Below the pieces are notes generated by a model. It had not been told where the DNA came from, searched no databases, and saw nothing but the letters and a program-made list of their open reading frames with translations. A DNA stretch of 64,000 bases from Pseudomonadota bacterium (GTDB lineage: Bacteria > Pseudomonadota > Gammaproteobacteria > Steroidobacterales > Steroidobacteraceae), in assembly GCA_021805865.1 (NCBI GenBank), contig JAJZDX010000002.1:124001-188000 (forward strand), written 5' to 3'. Made by a program: the position numbers and the translations under genes. Below, one piece after another: positions 8,620 through 18,104 of this stretch (within the stretch, counting starts at the first letter, position 1; the number at the start of each line of letters is the position of its first letter).

Positions 8620-10203
8620 ATGAGCAGCACCGCGATCGACACCGCGTTCGAGCGGCGCCTGTCCGCGCTCCTCAACAGCGGACAGCCCGAGATCCTCCAG
8701 GGCGGCCTCCGGGGCGTGGAGAAGGAGTCGCTGCGCGTGACCTCGCAGGGCCGTCTCGCCCAGACGCCCCATCCGAGCGCGCTCGGCTCCGCGTTGGCCA
8801 GCGATCACATCACCACCGATTACTCTGAGGCGCTGATCGAGCTCGTCACCCCGACGTTCACCACCACCTGGGAGCTGTTGCAGTATCTGCTCGATCTGCA
8901 CGAGTTCGTCTACCGGCATCTCGGCGATGAGCTGCTGTGGACGACCAGCATGCCGTGCAGGATCGACGGCGACGAGGAGATTCCCCTCGCGCAGTACGGT
9001 CGCTCGCACATCGGCCGGATGAAGACCGTGTACCGCAACGGTCTCGGCCTGCGCTACGGCCGCATGATGCAGGCCATCTCCGGCGTGCATTTCAACTACT
9101 CCTTCCCGCAGGAGTTCTGGCCGGCCTATGCGGACATCCTGAAGTCGCGCGGCCGGGATGCGGACTTCGTGTCGGCGCGCTACTTCGATCTGCTGCGCAA
9201 CTACCGCCGGCATGGCTGGCTGGTCCTGTACCTGTTCGGCGTCTCACCGGTGGTGTGCAAGTCCTTCCTGCGCGGCCGCGAGCACCACCTCGAGGACTTC
9301 TCGCCCGGCACCGCCTACGAGCCCCATGCCACCAGCCTCAGGATGAGCGACATCGGCTACCGCAACCGCAACCAGGCCGATCTTTCCGTCTCGGTCAACA
9401 GCCTGGAGCAGTATGTCCACGACCTCGGCCGCGCGATCACCACCCCTCATCCGCCGTACGCGGCTCTGGGTGTGAAGGACGACGGCGAGTACCGTCAGCT
9501 CAACGCCAACATCCTGCAGATCGAGAACGAGTACTACAGTTTCATCCGGCCGAAGCGGGTGGCCCGCTCCGGTGAGCGCCCGACCCAGGCGCTCAAGCGA
9601 GCCGGCGTGGAGTACGTCGAGGTGCGGGCGCTCGATGTGAGCGCCTTCGATCCCGTGGGGGTCAACCAGAACAAGCTGCGCTTCCTCGAGGCGTTCGTCG
9701 CGCTCTGTCTGCTCAAGGACAGCCCCCCGATCGCCGATGCCGAGCAGCAATCCCTCGACCAGAATCACGTGACCGTGGCCCGCCGCGGGCGCGAGCCGGG
9801 GCTGGCGCTCTGGCGTGACGGACGGAGCGTTCCCATGAGGGACTGGGCGCGGGAGCTGCTCGACTCGATGGCCGGCATCTGCGAGATCCTCGACCGGGGC
9901 GACCCCTCGCGGCCCTACTCCCTCGCCCTGGCGACCCAGGCGGCCAAGGTCGAGGAGGTCGCTCTGACGCCCTCTGCCCGGATGCTGGCCGAGCTTGGCG
10001 CCACCGGCGAGTCGTTCTTCGACCTGGCGCTGCGGATGTCGAGGCTGCACAAGGAGTACTTCCTCGATCTGTACCCGCCGGATGAGGCCCGGCTCGCCGA
10101 ATTCACCCGCGAGGCTGCGGAGTCGCTCGCGCAGCAGAAGGCCATCGAGGCGGCCGATCGGGGCACGTTCGACGAGTACCTGGCGCGGTATTTCGCCGCC
10201 TGA
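8620..10203 (+). CDS. gshA: Glutamate-cysteine ligase (class I)
   Basis: A 527-residue enzyme of normal length for the gammaproteobacterial class. It catalyses ATP-dependent joining of L-glutamate and L-cysteine, the first step of glutathione synthesis. Recognisable motifs are GGLRGVEKESLRV (ATP/Mg site), TTDYSEALIELVTP, RYGRMMQAISGVHFNYS, SLRMSDIGYRN, YVEVRALDVSAFDP and DQNHVTVARRGREPG. It ends in a helical region with LHKEYFLDLYP. Together with the GST at 0.4 kb it shows a glutathione-using cell. No gshB is in view. Confidence 0.95.
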   Translation: MSSTAIDTAFERRLSALLNSGQPEILQGGLRGVEKESLRVTSQGRLAQTPHPSALGSALASDHITTDYSEALIELVTPTFTTTWELLQYLLDLHEFVYRHLGDELLWTTSMPCRIDGDEEIPLAQYGRSHIGRMKTVYRNGLGLRYGRMMQAISGVHFNYSFPQEFWPAYADILKSRGRDADFVSARYFDLLRNYRRHGWLVLYLFGVSPVVCKSFLRGREHHLEDFSPGTAYEPHATSLRMSDIGYRNRNQADLSVSVNSLEQYVHDLGRAITTPHPPYAALGVKDDGEYRQLNANILQIENEYYSFIRPKRVARSGERPTQALKRAGVEYVEVRALDVSAFDPVGVNQNKLRFLEAFVALCLLKDSPPIADAEQQSLDQNHVTVARRGREPGLALWRDGRSVPMRDWARELLDSMAGICEILDRGDPSRPYSLALATQAAKVEEVALTPSARMLAELGATGESFFDLALRMSRLHKEYFLDLYPPDEARLAEFTREAAESLAQQKAIEAADRGTFDEYLARYFAA

Positions 10204-10212
10204 GCGGCCCCG

Positions 10213-10250
10213 CAAGGCCGGGCCCCGGCCGGGCCCCGGCCGGGCCGCGC
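10213..10250. repeat. Short GC-only repeat after gshA
   Basis: About three tandem copies of an 11-bp GC-only unit (CCGGGCCCCGG) lie in the 165-bp gap between gshA and the ABC transporter. Each unit is self-complementary, so the transcript could form a stable hairpin and end or slow transcription of gshA. There is no following T-run, so a classical intrinsic terminator is not supported. Confidence 0.35.
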
Positions 10251-10368
10251 CGAGCGCCGCTCACGCTCAGCCGCCAGCGCGCACGGCGGGTTGAAGAGTG
10301 CCTGCGGCGCGGTCAATCTATCGACGGGGCCATTGCGGCCCGGCTTCACATGGCCGATTCTTCAGCTC

Positions 10369-11289
10369 ATGAACGCGCTTTCCGTCCGGGAACTGACCAA
10401 GACCTATCGCAACGGCGTGCAGGCTCTGAAGGGTATCGACCTCAGCGTCGAGCAGGGGGATTTCTTCGCCCTGCTGGGGCCCAACGGCGCCGGCAAGACC
10501 ACTCTCATCGGCATCGTCACCTCGCTGGTCAAGAAGACCGGTGGCGAGGCGAGCATCTTCGGCTATGACATCGACCGCGATCTCGAGGCGGCCAAGAGCT
10601 GCATCGGCGTGGTGCCGCAGGAAATCAACTTCAACCTGTTCGAGACCCCCGAGACCATCGTGGTCAACCAGGCGGGCTTCTACGGCATTCCCCGCCCCGT
10701 GGCGCGCGAGCGCGCCGAGCGGTATCTCAAGCAGTTGCAGCTGTGGGACAAGCGCAAGCACGCCTCGCGCGGCCTCTCCGGCGGCATGAAGCGCCGCCTG
10801 ATGATCGCGCGGGCGCTCATGCACGAGCCGCGGCTGCTCATTCTCGATGAGCCGACCGCGGGGGTGGACATCGAGATCCGCCGCTCGATGTGGGATTTCC
10901 TGCGCCAGATCAACCACAGTGGCACCACCATCATCCTGACGACGCATTATCTGGAGGAAGCGGAGACGCTCTGCCGCAACATCGCCATCATCGACGGCGG
11001 GCGCATCATCGAGCGGGATCGCATGAGCAACCTGCTGCGACGCCTGCACACCGAGACGTTCGTCATCAGCCTGCGCGAGCCCCTGGCGCAGGCGCCGTCC
11101 CTCACGCCCTACGTGGCGAGACTCACCGACGAGCACACCTTGGAGGTCGAAGTGTCCAAGGACGCAAACCTCAACGATCTGTTTGCGCGGCTCTCTGCGC
11201 ATGGCATCGAGGCGCTGTCCATGCGAAACAAGGTCAATCGGCTGGAGGAGATCTTCATGCGCCTGGTGGACAAAGGAGCCGCGGCATGA
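10369..11289 (+). CDS. ABC-2 type exporter, ATP-binding protein (YadG-like)
   Basis: A 306-residue ABC ATPase. It has Walker A GPNGAGKTT at 37-45, Q-loop GVVPQE, signature LSGGMKRRL from residue 136, Walker B LLILDEPTAGVD, and H-loop TTHYLEEAE. The sequence most resembles the YadG/CcmA-like ATPases that pair with an ABC-2 permease. The next gene is exactly such a permease, starting in a 4-bp overlap (ATGA). The likely role is export of a lipid, polysaccharide or drug-like compound; the substrate is unknown. The start at 10369 gives a normal N-terminus (NALSVRELTKTY); the upstream in-frame extension is not conserved. Confidence 0.88.
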   Translation: MNALSVRELTKTYRNGVQALKGIDLSVEQGDFFALLGPNGAGKTTLIGIVTSLVKKTGGEASIFGYDIDRDLEAAKSCIGVVPQEINFNLFETPETIVVNQAGFYGIPRPVARERAERYLKQLQLWDKRKHASRGLSGGMKRRLMIARALMHEPRLLILDEPTAGVDIEIRRSMWDFLRQINHSGTTIILTTHYLEEAETLCRNIAIIDGGRIIERDRMSNLLRRLHTETFVISLREPLAQAPSLTPYVARLTDEHTLEVEVSKDANLNDLFARLSAHGIEALSMRNKVNRLEEIFMRLVDKGAAA

Positions 11290-12098
11290 GCAGCTTGGCG
11301 GAAAACGCGATCCCGCCGCCGCTCGCGCTCGGCCGGGTCCGCTGGGTCGGCTTTCAAACGATCGTCATCCGGGAATTCCACCGGATCATCCGTATCTGGA
11401 GCCAGACCATCCTGCCGTCCGCCGTGACGGCGACGCTGTACTTCGTGATCTTCGGCACGGTGATCGGCAGCCGCATCGGCCCGATGGGCGGGTTCGGCTA
11501 CATGATGTACATCGCGCCGGGATTGATCATGCAGGCGGTGATCAATAACTCGTATACCAACGTGGTGTCCTCCTTCTTCGGCGCGAAGTTCGGCAAGCAC
11601 GTCGAGGAGCTGCTGGTCTCGCCGCTGCCGAGCTGGCTCATCGTGTCCGGCTACGTGACCGGCGGGGTCGTGCGCGGAGTGATGGTGGGCCTGGCGGTGA
11701 CGGCCGTGGCATTGTTCTTCACGCACCTGCCGGTCCTGCATCCGCTGATCGTGGTCGGGGCGGCCGTGCTGACCTCGGTCACGTTCTCCCTTGGCGGTTT
11801 CCTCAACGCGATGTTCGCCAAGAATTTCGACCAGGTCAGCATCATCCCGACCTTCCTGCTCTCGCCACTGACCTATCTGGGCGGAGTGTTCTACTCGATC
11901 ACCCGGCTGCCGCAGTGGGCGCAGCACCTGTCGCTGGCCGATCCCATCCTGTACATGGTCAACGCCTTCCGCTTCGGCTTTCTCGGGGTGTCCGATGTCG
12001 GCGTCGGGGAAGCGTTCGCGATCATGCTGATCGCCGTGGCGGGCCTGTTCACCGCGGCCGTCGTGCTGATGGATCGGGGCGCGGGGATCCGCGAGTAA
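11286..12098 (+). CDS. ABC-2 type exporter permease (YadH-like)
   Basis: A 270-residue integral membrane protein with about six hydrophobic helices and no signal peptide. The N-terminal cytoplasmic part IVIREFHRIIRIWSQTILPS leads into the first helix. The middle carries the ABC-2 signature region around SFFGAKFGKHVEELLVSPLP, and the late LLSPLTYLGGVFYSI and LADPILYMVNAFRFG are typical of YadH-type permeases. Its start overlaps the ATPase stop by 4 bp, so the two are co-translated and form one exporter. Confidence 0.88.
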   Translation: MSSLAENAIPPPLALGRVRWVGFQTIVIREFHRIIRIWSQTILPSAVTATLYFVIFGTVIGSRIGPMGGFGYMMYIAPGLIMQAVINNSYTNVVSSFFGAKFGKHVEELLVSPLPSWLIVSGYVTGGVVRGVMVGLAVTAVALFFTHLPVLHPLIVVGAAVLTSVTFSLGGFLNAMFAKNFDQVSIIPTFLLSPLTYLGGVFYSITRLPQWAQHLSLADPILYMVNAFRFGFLGVSDVGVGEAFAIMLIAVAGLFTAAVVLMDRGAGIRE

Positions 12099-12102
12099 GC
12101 GT

Positions 12103-12813
12103 CTACTTGACCCAGATCCCGCCGGCGTTGCGGTAGTACCAGCCGGCCCGCTTCGCGTGGGCGATCCAGCGCTGGGCGAAGGCGTTGCGGATATCGGCGG
12201 TCCATCCCGGGTGGCCGTTGGCGCTGGCGATCTGTGTGTACAGCTCCGTCAGATCCCGGTTCTGCTCCGCCACCAGCTGCGCGAGCGTCGCTCGTTGCAT
12301 GAGCGGCACGGCGCCCTGGTCGCGCACCGCGATCGTGCCGCCGGCGGTCATCCCGAGCACGCCCGAGACGAAATAGGGCTTCAGCCGCTGAAACCGCTGA
12401 TGCATGTCGGCGATGATGACCCGGATCTGTGGCGTGGAGATGTCGAGGTTGGGCTCGGCGGCCTGTGCGGCCGGCACGAGCGAGGTCAGCGCCCACCCGG
12501 CTGCGGAGGCCAGCATCGATTGCGTGCGGCCAAAGAAACCGGCGTCTGAGGAGGGCGGCTGGGTCTGCGGTGTGCTCTGCGCCTTGGGCTGCACGGCGGG
12601 CGTGCCCGGAGCGGGGGTGGTGCTGCCGGTCACCTGCTCGATGATCTTGTCGGCCGCTCGTTGCGCCGCGGCGGCCGGGAAGTACACGTTGACCGTCACG
12701 CACCCGGCGAGCAGGGCGAACGCCAGCACAGCCACGGCGGCAGCAATCCCGCGAGGGGTGCTCGCCAGGGGACGGGCGCCGAATGCCGGGAGGGAGCAGT
12801 TCGAGGGATGCAT
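12103..12813 (-). CDS. DUF1318 (YdbL-like) lipoprotein
   Basis: A 236-residue protein with a lipoprotein signal peptide: a hydrophobic run ending in lipobox LAGC near residue 32, followed by VTVNVYFPAAAAQRAADKIIEQV. The second half is the DUF1318 domain (MHQRFQRLKPYFVSGVLGMTAGGTIAVRD onward, ending in a Trp-rich tail). The middle is a Pro/Gln/Thr-rich linker. In enterobacteria YdbL is encoded with YdbH and YnbE; here a YdbH-type gene ends at 12941 upstream on the same strand. The start at 12813 is preceded by GGAG at suitable spacing; 12828 is an alternative. It is presumably an outer-membrane-anchored periplasmic protein working with the YdbH-like protein. Confidence 0.75.
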   Translation of the reverse strand: MHPSNCSLPAFGARPLASTPRGIAAAVAVLAFALLAGCVTVNVYFPAAAAQRAADKIIEQVTGSTTPAPGTPAVQPKAQSTPQTQPPSSDAGFFGRTQSMLASAAGWALTSLVPAAQAAEPNLDISTPQIRVIIADMHQRFQRLKPYFVSGVLGMTAGGTIAVRDQGAVPLMQRATLAQLVAEQNRDLTELYTQIASANGHPGWTADIRNAFAQRWIAHAKRAGWYYRNAGGIWVK

Positions 12814-12940
12814 GGTGGGACTCCGCATTGGTCTTGAGCCTATTCTCGCACCGTACCATGAACCATGGTTGACCAGCAGTGTGACCGCCCCGGCCCCCTC
12901 CGGACCCGGGCCGGGGAGCGGACTTCGCCGGCTCACGCGC

Positions 12941-15031
12941 TCACTTCACCTTGATCCCCCGGGCGCCGATCCCTTGTCTGATCTCGGTGAGCAGCATCGG
13001 CCAATTGACCCGCCGCACGTTGCCGATGATGTTGAGCTGGGGCACCCAACTGCCCTCGACCAGATAATAGCCTCCGTCCGGGGCCGGCCCGACGCCGGAC
13101 ATCTGGCAGACCTGGTTGCGCAGGCGGCAGCCGATGGCGAGGCGCCGGTAGTGGAAGGTGTGGAAGAAGCGCAGTACGCCGGATTCGAGCGCCGCCGTGA
13201 CCGCCCCGCCGGCCCCGCCCAGGGCGGCGATGCGGGTGACCGCTTTCTGGCTGATCAGATGTGTCGAGCGATCCCCCGGCATGGTGTAGAGCCTGGCGTC
13301 GAAGGCGACGGGCGACCAGTCGAACAGCTGAAGTCCGTGGATGTCCGCGTCCACCCGGCCCGTCATCGAGCCGAAGGCGAAGGTGTGGGTCACCATGCCG
13401 AGATCGAGTCCCCGCGCCTCGACATCAGCGCTGAGCTGCGGCCATTGCCCGAGCGGATGCTCCAGGCGGATACGGCGCCCCGTGATCGTGCCGTCGAATA
13501 CCCGTGCCACCAGGTTGCCGTCGAAGGTGAGCGCATGGTGGCGGTAGCGCACCAGGGGGATGTGCCCGGAGAGCTGTCCGTTCATGATCGGCCAGCCGAA
13601 TGCCCGGCACAGCCGCGGCATGCTGATGGGAGTGAGATCGGCGTCGAAATCGAAGGTCGCCTGGGGTAGGCCGAGGTTGCGGCCAACGAGGGTGTGGATG
13701 AGGATGGCGCCGTTGAGTACCGGGAGCCGGGCATTGCCCCCGAGCAGTGCGAAATTGCGCTTCCAGGCGAGAAAGGTCAGCCTCGCCGGTCCGCCGGCGA
13801 GGCCATAGGCGCCGACCTGGGTCCACCCGATATGCGAACGGGGAACGGACCCGCCGGAAGTGCCCGCCCAGTGGATCTCGCCGTTGGCATGCCGGACGAA
13901 CAGCCGTGCCACCGGATCGTCGAATCCGAAGTCGCGAACGATCACGTCGACGCGAGTGATCGCGTCGCGGGCGATCCAGGCCCTGCCGCTCAGCTCGCCG
14001 CTGCTCCTGATCGAGCCTTGTGCGCTCGCGGCCAGCCGCATTTGCAGGTAGCTGGTATAGGCGCCGGGAAAGACCAGGCGGGTGACGTCCACCTGCGCGC
14101 TTTCGATGCCGGGGTGGGGACCGAGAGTCACGATGCCCCCCGCGCGCGCGTCGATCACGCCTCGCTGTGCCACTTCGAGCGATGACACGTCCACCGGCCC
14201 GGCGCCTTCGCGCGTGAGCCGGGCGCTGAGCGTCAGTGGATGGGTCGCCAGGTCGAGGAGCGCAGGTCCGAGCAGGGCCTGGCCCTGCAGGCCGTGCACG
14301 GTCAGTCCGAGCGTCAGCCTCCGGCCGCTGCGCTGCAGCGTACCGGTGAGCGAGGCGCCCAGCTGTTGCCCGGCAACCGTCCCCGGACCGTTGCTGAAGC
14401 CGAAGTCCGTCGTGCGGGCGGTGAGGCCTGCCGTCAGGACCGGAAGATTGGTGACGGCGATGCGTGCATCGAGATGACCCTCGATGCTGTCGCCGGCCGG
14501 AAGCGCGAGCCAGGGACGCAAGAGCCGCGCCGCCTTGGCCAGATCGACGCGGACCGCCTTGGCCGTGAGACCCCAGGTGCCGTGCCGAACGGTGCCCGCG
14601 AGCTGCACCTGGCCTGCGGCCAGGGGGATCCTCGAGGCGGCGAAGCGCAAGGTTCGGCTCGCGGGATTGTAGTTGGCCGAGAGCCTGGCCTTGAACGCTA
14701 CCGTGCCTGTGAGCGCCGTCAGCTGTCCACGGCCGCAGGCGAACAGTGGCTTGCCCAGGTCCACCGTGGCGCAGGTCAGTGTGACCCGCCGGAGCGGTGG
14801 CAGGCCAGGCTTGTGCAGGAGGAGCGTGTCGGCACGGATCTCGAGGCCGGCGGGTCCGGAGGAGTCGAGGCGGATGATGACCTTGCCGCCGTGCAGTGCG
14901 GCAAGGGGTGAGGACACGCGGCCCACGGTGAGCACCAGCCGCTGGACCGCTGCGGCGGGCGCTGCCGTCAGGAACAGCAGCAGCGCCGCGACATAACGAG
15001 CCTTGCGAGCCTGTTGCAACAAAACCTTCAT
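12941..15031 (-). CDS. YdbH-type large periplasmic/envelope protein (AsmA/TamB-related)
   Basis: A 696-residue protein. A signal peptide or N-terminal anchor (MKVLLQQARKARYVAALLLF) leads into a long beta-rich body, with repeated GxLxARI / VDxxxLxxP patterns seen in AsmA-like, DUF3971 and YdbH proteins. The C-terminal part includes PRLCRAFGWPIMNGQLSGHI, VARVFDGTITG, a late HTFHYRRLAIGCRL and a final GSWVPQLNIIGNVRRVNW, the region most like YdbH. Such proteins are thought to form hydrophobic grooves carrying phospholipids to the outer membrane. The gene for a DUF1318 lipoprotein follows on the same strand after 127 bp. YnbE, the small lipoprotein of enterobacterial YdbH operons, is not seen. 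Confidence 0.7.
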   Translation of the reverse strand: MKVLLQQARKARYVAALLLFLTAAPAAAVQRLVLTVGRVSSPLAALHGGKVIIRLDSSGPAGLEIRADTLLLHKPGLPPLRRVTLTCATVDLGKPLFACGRGQLTALTGTVAFKARLSANYNPASRTLRFAASRIPLAAGQVQLAGTVRHGTWGLTAKAVRVDLAKAARLLRPWLALPAGDSIEGHLDARIAVTNLPVLTAGLTARTTDFGFSNGPGTVAGQQLGASLTGTLQRSGRRLTLGLTVHGLQGQALLGPALLDLATHPLTLSARLTREGAGPVDVSSLEVAQRGVIDARAGGIVTLGPHPGIESAQVDVTRLVFPGAYTSYLQMRLAASAQGSIRSSGELSGRAWIARDAITRVDVIVRDFGFDDPVARLFVRHANGEIHWAGTSGGSVPRSHIGWTQVGAYGLAGGPARLTFLAWKRNFALLGGNARLPVLNGAILIHTLVGRNLGLPQATFDFDADLTPISMPRLCRAFGWPIMNGQLSGHIPLVRYRHHALTFDGNLVARVFDGTITGRRIRLEHPLGQWPQLSADVEARGLDLGMVTHTFAFGSMTGRVDADIHGLQLFDWSPVAFDARLYTMPGDRSTHLISQKAVTRIAALGGAGGAVTAALESGVLRFFHTFHYRRLAIGCRLRNQVCQMSGVGPAPDGGYYLVEGSWVPQLNIIGNVRRVNWPMLLTEIRQGIGARGIKVK

Positions 15032-15116
15032 CTGGATGTCATTTCGCCGACATGTGCGCCGTACACGATGTGCTTTGAGATCCTGTACCGCCCATACTGC
15101 ACGTTCAAGCGCCCCG

Positions 15117-15656
15117 ATGAAAGCGACCGCCCTGTCCGAGTGGATCGCGAGAGTGGATGCCGCGGAGTACGGCCTGTGCCGCCGGTTGAACCGAGGCGCG
15201 TCGTTCCTCATCCCGCGGCGGATCTTCCAGGTTGCCAGCCGCCTCGGCGACGGAATCATCTGGTACGTGCTCATCCTGGCGCTGCCCGTGGTGTACGGCC
15301 GCGAGGCGGTCCGTCCGGCCGTGGTCATGGCGTTGACGGGCTGTGCCGGGGTGGTGATCTACAAGGTCCTCAAGCATGTCCTGGTGCGCGAGCGGCCGTT
15401 CATCACGCATTCGACGATCGATCGGGCGATGGCGCCGCTCGACCGCTACAGCTTTCCCTCCGGTCACACTCTGCACGCGGTGTGTTTCACCGTGCAGATG
15501 ACCGCGCACTACCCGTCTTTGGGATGGGTGCTGATTCCACTGACGCTGACGATCGCCGGCTCCAGAGTGGTGCTCGGCCTGCATTATCCCACCGATGTCC
15601 TGGCGGGGGCGGCCATCGGACTCTCGCTGGGCATGCTGGGGCTGTCATTCGCCTGA
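15117..15656 (+). CDS. PAP2 family phosphatase
   Basis: A 179-residue membrane protein with about five helices. The three PAP2 motifs are intact: K86-x6-R93-P94 (KHVLVRERP), P114-SGH with catalytic H117, and S149-R150-x5-H156-x3-D160 (SRVVLGLHYPTDVLAG). Such enzymes dephosphorylate lipid phosphates such as phosphatidate or undecaprenyl diphosphate on the outer face of the inner membrane. The next gene, a GT4 glycosyltransferase, starts on the last base of the stop, so both may act on a glycolipid. The start at 15117 removes an Arg/Cys-rich, non-conserved upstream stretch. Confidence 0.88.
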   Translation: MKATALSEWIARVDAAEYGLCRRLNRGASFLIPRRIFQVASRLGDGIIWYVLILALPVVYGREAVRPAVVMALTGCAGVVIYKVLKHVLVRERPFITHSTIDRAMAPLDRYSFPSGHTLHAVCFTVQMTAHYPSLGWVLIPLTLTIAGSRVVLGLHYPTDVLAGAAIGLSLGMLGLSFA

Positions 15657-16813
15657 TGCGCGTCTTGTTCGTATCGGACGTCTATTTCCCACGGGTAAAC
15701 GGCGTCTCCACTTCCATCAGAACGTTTCGTGGGGACTTGGCTCACTTGGGCGTAGAGACCGTGCTGGTCGCGCCAGAGTATCCGGGCCAGGCTCCCGCCA
15801 CCGAGCCCGACATGATCCGTATACCCGGCGCTCGCGTGCCGGGCGATCCGGAGGACCGGCGGATGCGCTGGGGCCGCCTGGATCAGGTGCTGCAGGGCCT
15901 GTCCGCGGACGACTTCGACCTCGTGCACATTCACACCCCGTTCGTCGCGCATTACGCGGGGGTCCGGTACGCCAGGCGGAGGGGCATTCCCTGCCTCGCC
16001 ACCTATCACACCTTCTTCGAGGAATACCTGCATCACTACGTGCCGTCCCTGCCCCGGCGGATCGGCCGGGGGCTGGCTCGGGCCTTCACCCGCGCGCAGT
16101 GCGCGGACGTGCGGGCTCTGGTGGCGCCCTCGGAGCCGTTGCGCCAGGTGTTGCACGAGTACGGTGTCAAGACGCCGGTGCACGTGATTCCGACCGGGCT
16201 GCCTGCGGACCGGTTCCGCTTGGGCGATGGCCGCCGCTTTCGCGCGCTGGCGGGCCTGCCGCCCGATCGGCCGCTGGTCACCTATATCGGCCGGGTCGCG
16301 CACGAGAAGAACATCGAGTTCCTGGTGCGCTCGTTTGCCCAGGTGCGCAAGACCGTCCCCGGCGCCCTCCTGGTCATCGCCGGAGAGGGCCCGGCGCGGG
16401 AGACTCTGCGGCGACGGGTTGCGGCGCTCGGTCTCGCGGCCGACGTGCACTTTGCGGGCTATCTGGAGCGCGACACCGCCTTGTTGGATTGCTATGCGGC
16501 GGCCGCGGTGTTCGTGTTCGCCTCGCGTACCGAGACGCAGGGCCTGGTGCTGCTCGAGGCCATGGCCCAGGGCACCCCGGTCGTCTCGACCGCCGAGCTC
16601 GGTACCCGCTCCATCCTCGCGCCGGCCTGCGGCGCGCTCATAGCCGAGGAGCGCGAGGAGCCGTTCGCGGCCAGCGTGGTCCGCGTGTTGACGGACGAGG
16701 GACTGCGCCGCACCTTGTCGGATCAGGGCCGCACCTATGCGCGCGGCTGGTCCTCCGCCGCCATGGCAGGCCGTCTCGGCGAGCTGTACCAGTCTCTGCG
16801 CCGCAGAGCCTGA
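15656..16813 (+). CDS. Glycosyltransferase family 4 (diacylglycerol glycosyltransferase-like)
   Basis: A 385-residue GT-B enzyme. It begins with MRVLFVSDVYFPRVNGVSTS, typical of GT4 enzymes near 1,2-diacylglycerol 3-glucosyltransferase and PimB-like mannosyltransferases. It has HTPFVAHYAG and YHTFFEEYLHHYVP in the acceptor half, and the donor-binding EX7E motif with E293 and E301 in TETQGLVLLEAM. It likely adds a hexose to a membrane lipid acceptor at the cytoplasmic face. Its ATG shares a base with the stop of the PAP2 gene, so the two are probably coupled. Confidence 0.85.
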   Translation: MRVLFVSDVYFPRVNGVSTSIRTFRGDLAHLGVETVLVAPEYPGQAPATEPDMIRIPGARVPGDPEDRRMRWGRLDQVLQGLSADDFDLVHIHTPFVAHYAGVRYARRRGIPCLATYHTFFEEYLHHYVPSLPRRIGRGLARAFTRAQCADVRALVAPSEPLRQVLHEYGVKTPVHVIPTGLPADRFRLGDGRRFRALAGLPPDRPLVTYIGRVAHEKNIEFLVRSFAQVRKTVPGALLVIAGEGPARETLRRRVAALGLAADVHFAGYLERDTALLDCYAAAAVFVFASRTETQGLVLLEAMAQGTPVVSTAELGTRSILAPACGALIAEEREEPFAASVVRVLTDEGLRRTLSDQGRTYARGWSSAAMAGRLGELYQSLRRRA

Positions 16814-16896
16814 GCCGGGATGGGCCGCGGGCGCGTGTGTTCTGCGGTTGCGCTACACTGCGTACCGCAGTCAAGAGGGCCGGCAGAGGCGGCAAC

Positions 16897-17985
16897 GTGG
16901 CAGAAAGACAGGCGCGGGACGCCGATGACAGGAATGCGGCTCCGCCGGTCCTCGCCGGTCCGTGGGCTCCAGAAAGTGACTTCCAGCCGCCGTTCTGGCT
17001 AAAAAGCCGGCACCTTCAGTCCATGCTGGCGAGCATCGGGCTGCGACGCGGCCCCATCGTGCGCCGTGCCGCGCCGCTCCTGGCGGCACAACGCGAGCTA
17101 TTGCTCGACTGTGGTGAGGGTGTTCGACTGCAATGCTTTCGCTCCAGCCTGACCAGCCACGGCGAGCCCATCGTGGTGCTGCACGGCTGGGAGGGCAGTG
17201 CGGACTCCCTCTATGTGCTGTCGCTCGGCCAGCAGCTCTTTGAGCGAGGCTTCGACGTGCTGCGCCTCAACCTGCGCGATCACGGGGAGACCCATCACCT
17301 CAATCGCGGCCTGTTTCACTCCTGTCGGCTGCCCGAGGTGATGGGAGCCCTGCGTGCGCTTCAGCGGCTGACCGGTCGTCCGCTGCGGCTGGTGGGCTTC
17401 TCCCTGGGCGGTAATTTTCTCCTGCGCGCAGGGGCTGAAGCCCGGTCGGCCGGCCTCGATCTCACCCGGATCGTCGCCGTGTCCCCCGTGCTGGACCCGC
17501 ACGAGACCCTGCTCGCGCTCGAGCGCGGATTTCCTGGATATTCTCTCTATTTTGCGCGGAAATGGTGGCGATCACTCAGGAAAAAGCAGATTGCTTGGCC
17601 AAAGGATTACGATTTTCGAAACCTGCAGGGCACCCGGAACCTGCGGCACCTGACCGCAGAGCTCATCCATCGTCACACCCGTTTTGCCAGCTTGGACGAG
17701 TACCTCGACGGCTACTCTCTCACCGGCCGCCGGCTGGAATCTCTGGAGGTATCCTCGGCCCTCATCACCTCCCTCGATGACCCCATCATTCCACCTTCCG
17801 GCCTCCGCCGATTGGCGCGACCGCCCTGCCTGGACATCGTCGTGACCCCTCGCGGGGGGCATTGCGGTTTTCTGGAGCGGCTCGTCGGCCCGACTTGGGC
17901 CGAACGGCGCGTCGTAGCAGAGCTCGGGCTCACGGCATCCGCCAGTAGTGAATCCGCCGAGACCGCCGCCGAGGAAGTGGCGTAG
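16897..17985 (+). CDS. YheT-type alpha/beta hydrolase
   Basis: A 362-residue alpha/beta hydrolase. The N-terminal FQPPFWLKSRHLQSMLAS is the hallmark of the YheT/ABHD1-3 group (PxxWxxxxHLQT). The oxyanion region is VVLHGWEGSADS, the nucleophile elbow GFSLGG has S169, and the acid and His fall in SLDDPIIP and RGGHCGF. The GTG at 16897 is chosen because the first in-frame ATG lies after the conserved N-terminal motif; a purine-rich site precedes it. The group includes esterases acting on medium-chain or lipid esters. It stands alone after the GT4 gene. Confidence 0.85.
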   Translation: MAERQARDADDRNAAPPVLAGPWAPESDFQPPFWLKSRHLQSMLASIGLRRGPIVRRAAPLLAAQRELLLDCGEGVRLQCFRSSLTSHGEPIVVLHGWEGSADSLYVLSLGQQLFERGFDVLRLNLRDHGETHHLNRGLFHSCRLPEVMGALRALQRLTGRPLRLVGFSLGGNFLLRAGAEARSAGLDLTRIVAVSPVLDPHETLLALERGFPGYSLYFARKWWRSLRKKQIAWPKDYDFRNLQGTRNLRHLTAELIHRHTRFASLDEYLDGYSLTGRRLESLEVSSALITSLDDPIIPPSGLRRLARPPCLDIVVTPRGGHCGFLERLVGPTWAERRVVAELGLTASASSESAETAAEEVA

Positions 17986-18104
17986 GCGCAAGCGAATCGG
18001 TTCCAAGCGGCTGATCGCCCGTTCGGTGGACTTCCTCGTCTCCCGGATGTCGCACGGATCAGCCGTTCCCCTCAGCGGGCGCCGCCGGAGCGTACACTGG
18101 CCTC

